NCBI GenBank assembly: GCA_012845835.1
Contig: JABAKD010000004.1
Coordinates: 4,496,265-4,560,264 of the forward strand
Reading direction: 5' to 3'
Length of the DNA: 64,000 nucleotides
Origin: Undaria pinnatifida
Taxonomy: Eukaryota; Sar; Phaeophyceae; Laminariales; Alariaceae
Every line of letters starts with the position of its first letter. The first letter of the stretch is position 1. Of the stretch, positions 56,274 to 64,000 are shown piece after piece. Made by a program: the position numbers and the translations under genes. The notes below the pieces were generated by a model that had not been told where the DNA came from, searched no databases, and saw only the letters and a list, made by a program, of their open reading frames with translations.

Positions 56274-58880
56274 AGGAGCAACAGTACGAAGCGGCATGCA
56301 TGCACCTTAGTCGGAGCTGACCTCTCTATAGTCTTTAGGGAGAGGGGGAATGAAGGAGCAGCAACACGGGGCGGCATACATGTACCTTGAGTCGGAGGTG
56401 CTCCCTAATTTTTATTTAGAGAGAGATTTCGTACGGCAGCCGTCGATATGACGAGGAATGAGAGATGCCTACAGGCAGGACGTGTGTTGTGTTTTGCGTT
56501 ATGACCCACATGGATCGAACAGAGCACTTGGCTAGGTAAGGTGTTGCGTGCGTAGTTCGTGTTTGGTTGCCACACTCAGGGCATTTTTATGTTCTGATCG
56601 TGCTGGGGTATTGACCGTAGCCCTACTGTGGAGTAATTCTTGCAGTAATTTAACTCACATCCCCTCTAGAACTGCACCCATCTTTTTGGGATGAACTACT
56701 TGGGATTAGTGTGGAGTTTAGTTGCAGCAGTGATATTGTTGAGGCCAATACGGTCGGAAGGTTGCGTATAGCGCATGTGACACGGACGCTCCTCGGAAAA
56801 GACGCCCCGCAGTGTCGCTGAGAAAGATGGTTGCTCGGCGAGCCTAAATTAATGAGGGTTAAAAAGTACATACCCCTGACGCGACGTAGTGATATGTTAT
56901 ATAATGTTTTTGCATTGGAGTCGTGCGGCGTGAGCAGCCGCGCAATCAACATAGGTGGCGGCAGGATCGTTCCCCCCTCTTCTGGGTTATTTGGTTTGTA
57001 CTGGAAACTGTTTTTTGGCGTGGTACCATGTATGGTACACTGTGCTGTGTGGTTATATTTCAGGCCACAGTAAGTGACGTTTTGAACCTGTCGTGTGTTT
57101 TCTGTTATAGGTTAAGTTAACCTCACACTCAATCTTCGTTCTAGGCACACGCTCCACCACTGCGGGCTGCAAACGCAGCTACTATTAATATTGTACTGCT
57201 GTGTGGTTCTGTAATGAAGCGTTACGCGTTTTGCTGGACTCCTCGGTTTGTGGTTTTGCATCACGGTTCGTTGCGCTGTTGCCCCTGTGCAAATACGTGG
57301 ACGATTTTCCTGGGAGACATGATCACGCCGTCACGTGGATTACGAGTGTTCTCGCATTAACTCGCATCGCCATGATGTAGTACGTGGTCACACTGCAGGC
57401 TCCAACAACTTTAGACAGTCGAAGAATCCCTCTCCAGGGTAGGGCTAGGGTTGAAATGAGGGGGGGGTGGTACACGGTTTCAGTGCTGGTAACGTGGTAT
57501 GCACCACGTAGTGTTGGACTTATTTTTGCGCACCGTAGACGACGGCTTACACGCACCATGTGGAGACAGGCCCACTGCGAGAGGTTGTACTTGGGAAGGC
57601 TCTACGAAGTACCCGGTACCTGGTCCTGGTATGCTGTGTTGTAGCACGCAAGAGCAAAGTTAAGTACGTGATCTCAAATAGGTGGTTAGTATCTGGTATC
57701 CTTATGATGAGCCCTTTGGGGCTTGGTATGATGTCCCCTTGTTTGGGGCGTTTTTGTCCCTCTTGAAGTAGCATTTTCTTGCCATGGTTAGTCAACAGGC
57801 ATACGCGTATGATAATTAAACTATGCACATGCGAGGGATCCGAACACCACACGCCACAACTCCAGTGAAAAACCTGCATACAACCTGCATATTCGTAGTC
57901 GGCCGCTGCGAGTAAGTCCATAGTCTATCATTATCCTGACTGTAGAGGGAAAAGGGTGACGGAAGGCCTGACGGTTGAACAGGCATGAACGGCCACATTT
58001 TTAACAGCCCGGCCTGCTGGGTGACGGGTGGTGTAATTTCTGCCGGGTGGTGTAATTTGTGCTGGGTGACTCGCGCGTAGCACGATAGCATGGTACATAA
58101 GGCTTGGTGTACACTATCTGTTGAGCGCTCACACTACGAAGGAGGTTATACCAGGTGTGTCCGTTTTTCGTTTGCCAGGGCCCCAAGCATGGGCGGTCGA
58201 GACCCAGTGGAAGATCCGGCTAATACTTGGCACGATACTCCTGTACGATACTCACTCGTAGACTCGCTTAAATCTGCGGCTGCTGTGTAGTACTCTGTAG
58301 CACGTCGTTGAGGGGCCGCGTTGGCCATATAGTCAACTACACGGTTTCAATTTGTGAACTATACGCCAACGTTCAGACCAAACTAGATAGGATCGTAGAT
58401 CTACTCGTCGCGATGTTTAGACTATGGATGTTTGTGTGCAGTGTGCGGTGTAGTAGTAGTACGTCCTGTAGTACGCCAGCAAAAACGTACGAAGTGCTGT
58501 AATTCTACGAGCTGGTGCTTAGGCTATATTCTATATAGCGTTATATTCCGACGCCATGCACAGAGTGATACCTGGTAGCACCTTGCCCAGGAGTCATGCA
58601 GCATGGTCAACAACCCACAACCCAGCCGCAGGTTGCAGGCAAGATTCGCCGCAAACCGCAAACAACCAAAAGTGCGGCGCAATCGGTGTCGTTTATACGA
58701 AACCGTCAATGGTCGGTTCAAAAAGTCCGCCATCCCGCCGCTAATCCGCCGCAAGACAATGTGCTTTTCTCGCCCGGTTCTTCCAAGTTTCCACGAAGCT
58801 CAGGGCGCTGCTGCTGACTGCTACTGCTACGTAACACTTGCTGAGACAGACAACTTGTCTCGCGCAGTCGTAGCGGCGGT
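56274..58880. other. No gene recognised
   Basis: Short frames occur on both strands without domains or matched splice sites. Poly-G at 57460-57470 and direct repeats of GGGTGGTGTAATTT (58025, 58045) are the only structures seen. A small unrecognised gene cannot be excluded. The upstream region of the EGF-like gene lies at the right. Confidence 0.4.
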
Positions 58881-61800
58881 ATGGCCCGGTTACCGCATAT
58901 GTTCGGTCACATGAAGAAGACACGTAGAATAGGCTCTGCTTGGCCGCGTGGTACGGCTACGACTACGTCTCGGGCATGCAAGGCCCGTCATCGTCGGGGT
59001 TTGGCCGCGTTCGCCTTTCTTCGTGTTCCTCTCTGCCTCGCGCTGCTAGCATCGTTGCCAAGCGTGGTTTCGATGTGCTCCAACCGATGCAACAAAAGGG
59101 GTGACTGCAACCCTTTCGGGCGGTAAGATGTCTGTCGAGCACAGCCAGCACAACGTTCACCTACGAGTACTGCCAACTGCAAATCTGCCACGCACGGTCG
59201 TGGCAACATTGCGATCGCCTCCCAGCCTGTACCTCGTATGATACGCAGATCGACCCTGTATTTATTTTCTACCAGGTATGAAGTAAGCACACATAACATC
59301 GGCCGAGACTTATAGTATCAGTCGCCAAGATATTTATTATGAAGTTTTCCTATGGAGTGCGCTTGCGAGCTTGTTGATAGGATCGACCTTCTCGTCATCT
59401 TCCTCTCTGTTTTCGTTGTCTACGAAGATGTGATTGCTGGGCCGGCTGGGGTGGAGGTGATTGCTCGGAGCGCACTTGTGCGACCGGGATTGCCTGGAGT
59501 GACGAAGCCACAAGCACGGACACTGCTCACGGCATTGCGACGTGTTCGAACCGTGGCGAGTGCAATCATGAAACGGGACGATGCTCCTGTATGGGTGGCT
59601 TCTCCGGTGCTGCGTGCGAAAGAAGCAACTGTCCACGGGGCTGTTCGGGGCACGGGCACTGTCGCAGTATGTCCGACTACGCCAAGGATAACCGCGGTGA
59701 CGAGTCGATCCAGTACCTCTACGATGATGTGAGACTTCTCGACATCGCATTATGGAATCATGAGCACATACGAATAGCTGAGTCATACTTCGATGTATGC
59801 TCCTGAGCCATGATGCGTATTCACACACTGTGTTCGAATATTGTTCACATACTACCGTGGGTTATGCGACAAGACTCGTGACAGAGAGGTGACAGAAGAA
59901 TCATGACGATGTGGACCATGCGAGAAGAATGACTGACGGATCAAACTCTACATTGATTTGTCGAATCAAGTACCTAGACCCCCCCGCTTCTCCTCTCTCT
60001 CTTCCTTAGTACCTACAAACATGGAATCCAGCTCGGGGGGGTGATACGTGGAGTATGCTCCCAGAGCTGTGGTACGTATTCGTAATGGGTTTGAAAACCA
60101 CAATGGATCATGCGAGAAGAACGATGGCAGAGGAACCATGATCATGACCATGCAAGAAGAATCATGACATGGATCAAACTCCACATTTTTACGTTAATTG
60201 CTGGCTGACAGGTATGGGATAGCGACAAGCTCCACACGTGCGTTTGCGACATCGGATATCACGGGTTTGACTGCTCCTTGCGAGAGTGCCCGACCGGCGA
60301 CGATCCGCTGACGACAGGCCAGGTCAACGAAATTCAGCTCGTTGTGTGTGAGGTGAGGCTAAGGGCAAGTAGTTATTGATAGTTGGTACCTAGCAGTTGC
60401 TCTTCGTTCATTGTTCAGTGATATGGTCCCAGAACGATGTGATACTCTTATCTGGTATGTCTCCGGAATGATCTATTTCCCCTGCGCCACCCTCTATGTT
60501 GCGCTGTTGCGTACCGATACCAGGTAGTTTTGACGCGCTGGCGATATTTAGTCCAGGACCTGCCGCTGATGCTACCACGTCGTTTTTTTTAGAAGTAATA
60601 AGACACTTGTGAGATCGAGGTTTTCGTCCAAACTCATATTTGCAAGCTGTTTGTGATATACCGATCTTTATCCTTGAGTTGCGCGTCTACCACCATAGTG
60701 CCTCGAGAAGTGAGATATTTACTGCCACATCGTTAGTAGCCACAATAACAGCTGTTTCCCACGTGAGAGCACCTTAACTCCCCAGACATATGTTTTCTTT
60801 CCGCGGATATATTGTACGCGTCTTTGCCTGAAGTACCTCCTGATGTCGTGTTGGCAGCCATCAAGGCAGCCACTTGTCTCTGGACCTTCATGACCGGCGT
60901 GTTACTTCTCGAGTATGAAAACACAATCCATTATGCATACACTTTCAGACTCACGACTGCCCATTTCGAAGTAACGTAGGACCCAAACATAGCGAAAAGC
61001 CAAACGACAAATGATGCTGTTCTTTACGGTGTAGGCGCGCCGTACAAGTGGTGACATGCATCACATGCAGAGCGCGTGTCGTGCAACTCCTTGTGTTGAT
61101 ATTCGTGTCGTGCAACTCCTTGCCGTGAAGTTCGTGTCGTTCAACTCCTTACGTTGGAGTTCGTGTCGTGCTATTCCACTTACGTTAAAGCTCGGGTACT
61201 CCATGTACGATAGATACCCTGTCTCAGCACTCGTCAGCCCGAGTTGCTTGGTTTGGACGATGGTGATGAAGTCGTCCTTTTTTTGCGACACTCGTTCACT
61301 CTTTCCCTCTCAAGTCCCGAAGTGTTAGGTGAACCTGTCGAATTCCGCCTTCTCGTTATGTTCAACGGTGGAAGGCCACAGCAGGTTCGTTCGTCCTGTA
61401 CTATGAAGGGTATGCCACAGCGTCTTTATCGCACGATGCAAGCGAGGCAGATGTGGAGGACGCTCTGTCTATTATTCCAGTGCTCCAAGGAGTGGATGTG
61501 GAGTTTTCCATTCCTAACAGCGAGGCGTGCAACTCTACAGCCATCAACATCATTCAGGCGAGAAATCCATGCTTGGTGACGAACGATAATCGCTTGAATG
61601 TTTATAATTTTATGTGTGGATGGCGTCATTGTAACAAATGCTACACATTGTCAGGTGGAAAATTGAATGCTACTTAATCGATAAAAACAGAAGTGAAGGG
61701 TTGTTACCCTTTCAAGTTTGATTAGGTGAAGCGTTGGTTAGGAGCTGACGGAGTAGTTTACAAGGAGGCGCATGTACATCAATGGTATATTTTTCGTCAG

Positions 61801-64000
61801 GTACTCAGGTCAGATTGTTAACACCTTCCTTGTCTTAAGTCACTGGATTTCTGGATTCTCTTTGTATGCTGATCACATGGTTGGATCAAGCACTACACAT
61901 TTTCAGATGGAAAAGTGAACAATAATAACAATATTAATAACCAGACCCCACGATAGGAAAAGTGCACCACCACAGCAGCTTGCCAGACGGGTATGCGTAC
62001 GAACGAAAAATGTGACTGGAAACGGCCGGTCAACAGATCATCAAGTCTCCGTAGATTATCACAACTTATACAGGAGACTGTCGGGTCAACTGAACAGAGG
62101 CCCAGTGTTTCGTGGATTTCTGGCAATGATTACACTCTCAGGCCACTGTGTCCCGTTCGGGGCTTCAGAGGGGAAAACGTCTAACTGGTGGTGTAAAAAT
62201 CCACGCGTCGGCGACACGAAGAAGCCCAACCTATGTACAGTAGCGAGGGCGTGTCCGACCTGCACTGATCGGAGCTGTACCACACACACGCACGCAGTAT
62301 GGTGATACCCGCGCTGCCGGCATCGCTGCTCGTTCTTCCTAGAAAGTTGATAAGACTCACCCACCCTAGCTGTTTACTTTTTTACGCTGTTTGACGCGTG
62401 CTACGATAGATGCAGCAATTTTCGGCCAAAAAATGTTCGGAATGACGAGGCTCCTTGACCTATCAATAAAATGGTTGGAATGTCCTTTTCATTCTTGAAA
62501 AGTGATTGTTCGGTGTGTCTGGGCCACGTTTTTTTTCACCGGTTTGCGCTTTCGGTTTGCTCAAAAACAGTTTTGGCCTCAGAGAGGTATAGAGCTCCTC
62601 CTCACTACGTCAGGAGCGTCAGAAAAAGAAGTGTGCACCTCCACCGCAGCGTGTGTCGTTACGTTGTTTACGCTGTTCACGCTGTTTCCGCTGTGCGTGG
62701 CTCTTAAAAGGGGGTAACAACCACCCACAGTGCTGTAGGCGCCACCTCGCAGATGCGTGCTCTTTAGTCCAGCGGTCCGTCGGCGATGCCCTTTACGCAT
62801 GGGCCGTCGAATCACACAATAGAACGTGGCACAACTGCGCCTAGTCTCCACAATCTCCACTGTCGACGAATGAACCCCCGGCTATCAACAAGCTGTTACA
62901 TTTCTTCGCGTAGCTGTAACAATACACAATTACTAATGGTACCAGGTAAACCTTGGAATGTTTACCCTCGGCAGCCTTCTGGACAAGCCGTGGCTTCTCG
63001 ACAAGCCGTCCTAAGAACTTTCGCTCCTTCTCTTCCCCCTTGCGTACCGTAATTGAGGTCGCACACAGGGTTCAGCGTTCCCATTAGCTTGTGTCGTCTA
63101 ATGCCATCCTCTCACATACAGGTAGAATTCTCGGTAGTGATATCGTACCAGGCAGGCAAGAGTCCAACACATTAAATCGTTCAATGTCGCTCTACTCACA
63201 GCGACATTGTTCAATGTGACCCTACTCCAATAGGTGGAGTTCTTGGGCAACTTTGGCCCCCTTCGGCCAATGTGGTCGTATAACGCCCTCACCGCGGGCT
63301 CTGTGACGACGGTCGCCATCACTGCGGACGGGAGCACCGTCTACGACTCAGACGGCGTCGGGTGAGCGAGACTATTAATATTGAAATCTTGGGCCTCCAG
63401 CGGTTGATTCGTGTTTGCGGATGATACTTGCTCGAAGCATAACGAATAGGGGGACCTGGTAGTGATTGGTAGATATTTAGGAAGGTGTAGAAACCGTGAG
63501 GTTGGGTTCTTGGTGGCGGCCTTTTTATATCTTTTGTGCGTTAACGTTCTTCCTGGTTTGTCGTACATTTATTTTTGAAAATTCTTGTGGTATTAATTTC
63601 CTGTTCTTGGCCATTTTCTGTACTTACATTTTGAACGTTGTTGGATGGAAAACAAAGTAACAATGTCATATCTGGTGGTCTTTTCTTTGGGGGCGATCCG
63701 GTAACAAAACCTGACCTGGTTGATTTACCTGGTAGGTTACTTGAATTAACGTCGGCGACTGATTGCAATGCTAAAAAAGAAAACAGTCTAGAGAGCGGGG
63801 CTCTTGCATAGAAACGATGCGATCACCAGATACAACCACCCTGAGTTTGCGCTGAAAGGTAGGCTGAGCTAAATATATTTGTTTTAACACCCACGCCAAA
63901 CGATGCGGTGGATAGGTCAAAGGTACATTAAGCTGAACATCTCCGTTTGAACACACGCGAAAAAAACATGCCATTGATCTCCAAAAACAAAACTGCAGGT
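58881..64000 (+). CDS. Secreted EGF-like / IPT-type repeat protein, 3' end outside window
   Basis: Exons 58881-59122, 59428-59728, 60212-60352, 60949-60970, 61385-61557 and 63234-63361 join in frame (335 codons so far). An acceptor AG at 63997-63998 starts another exon at the edge. Exon 1 has a basic N-terminus, a hydrophobic signal segment (FLRVPLCLALLASLPSVVS), then CSNRCNKRGDCNPFGRC. Exon 2 gives two EGF-like modules (CDCWAGWGGGDCSERTC; CSNRGECNHETGRCSCMGGF; CSGHGHC). Exon 3 has HTCVCDIGYHGFDCSLRECP. Exons 5 and 6 look like a filamin/IPT-type beta domain (FVLYYEGYATASLSHDASEA, VEFLGNFGPL). Such proteins are common, secreted or wall-associated, in stramenopiles. The start could instead be the Met at 58911. 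The 22-nt exon 4 is supported by phase and spacing only. Exon 5 uses a GC donor at 61558. Confidence 0.82.
59800..60190. repeat. Intronic near-duplication in the EGF-like gene
   Basis: ATGCTCC, GTATTC, CATGCGAGAAGAA and GGATCAAACTC..ACATT occur in the same order at 59790-59960 and 60050-60195, with short CATGAT-rich insertions. The duplicated units lie between exons 2 and 3. Confidence 0.55.
60600..60720 (+). repeat. 240-bp family, 5' part, intronic
   Basis: TTGTGAGATCGAGGTTTTCG, TTTGCAAGCTGTTTGTGATA and CCGATC match the first half of the family. The copy lies in the intron before the 22-nt exon 4 of the EGF-like gene. Confidence 0.6.
61075..61190. repeat. 29-bp minisatellite, four units
   Basis: CGTGTCGTGCAACTCCTTG followed by a 10-bp variable part repeats three times, with a fourth diverged unit (GTCGTGCTATTCCACTTACG). 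Intronic. Confidence 0.8.
61575..61935. repeat. Small dispersed repeat, copies 2 and 3
   Basis: CTACACATTGTCAGGTGGAAAA (61640) and CTACACATTTTCAGATGGAAAA (61892) share flanks with 40615-40740, including the CACCTTCCTTGTCTTAAGT and TGGATTCTC blocks in the third copy. Both lie in an intron of the EGF-like gene. Confidence 0.5.
62975..63105 (-). repeat. Diverged SINE body, intronic
   Basis: CTTCTGGACAAGCCGTGGCTTC, a second CGACAAGCCGTCC, and CGCACACAGGGTTCAGCGTTCCC are the reverse of the 10419 SINE body. The head is missing. Confidence 0.6.

Noticed and set aside
1-64000. CRISPR array, rRNA operon, prophage or bacterial defence island
   Set aside because: There are no regularly spaced repeats with unique spacers, no rRNA-like sequence, and the supported genes are spliced eukaryotic genes.

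Overview
The window looks like nuclear DNA of an intron-rich eukaryote, most likely a stramenopile and quite possibly a brown alga or relative. The basis is inference. Genes are split into many short exons with GTRAGT-type donors and pyrimidine-AG acceptors. One gene has the Cys-rich EGF-like plus filamin/IPT-like layout common in stramenopile secreted proteins. Dispersed repeats are very dense. No bacterial operon, rRNA, CRISPR or prophage signal was found. Only short exons are individually visible, so gene models were built by joining exons whose splice sites, reading phase and family motifs all agree.

Five genes can be supported. (1) 173-2022, minus: a small ankyrin-repeat protein, five exons. 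(2) 16161-20968, plus: an MscS-type mechanosensitive channel, ten exons, N-terminus not resolved. (3) 21851-41557, minus: the most striking locus. It has three tandem macrodomain (ADP-ribose binding/hydrolase) blocks whose exons share the same order, lengths and phases. They are separated by acidic low-complexity linker exons that stay in frame into the next block, so the simplest reading is one protein of at least 985 residues with three macrodomains. It lies tail to tail with the MscS gene, and decayed pieces of an MscS exon sit in the introns at each block junction, marking the duplication unit. (4) 51800-56273, plus: a complete six-exon flavin-reductase-like (FMN split-barrel) protein of 292 residues with an N-terminal membrane anchor. 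(5) 58881 to beyond 63361, plus: a secreted EGF-like/IPT-type protein running off the right edge.

The rest is repeat-rich. 2.0-16 kb and 42-51 kb hold tRNA-derived SINEs, a cluster of very short tRNA-like elements, a 240-bp dispersed family, a GC-hairpin-headed 350-560 bp family, and several 0.3-1.6 kb elements with terminal inverted repeats. Many of these elements carry arrays of a short palindromic motif near their ends. There are also tandem duplications (period 29, 123, 127, 318 and about 546 bp), long G tracts and short interstitial telomere-like (TTAGGG) arrays. The intervals 56.3-58.9 kb and 6.2-7.8 kb show no gene that can be supported.
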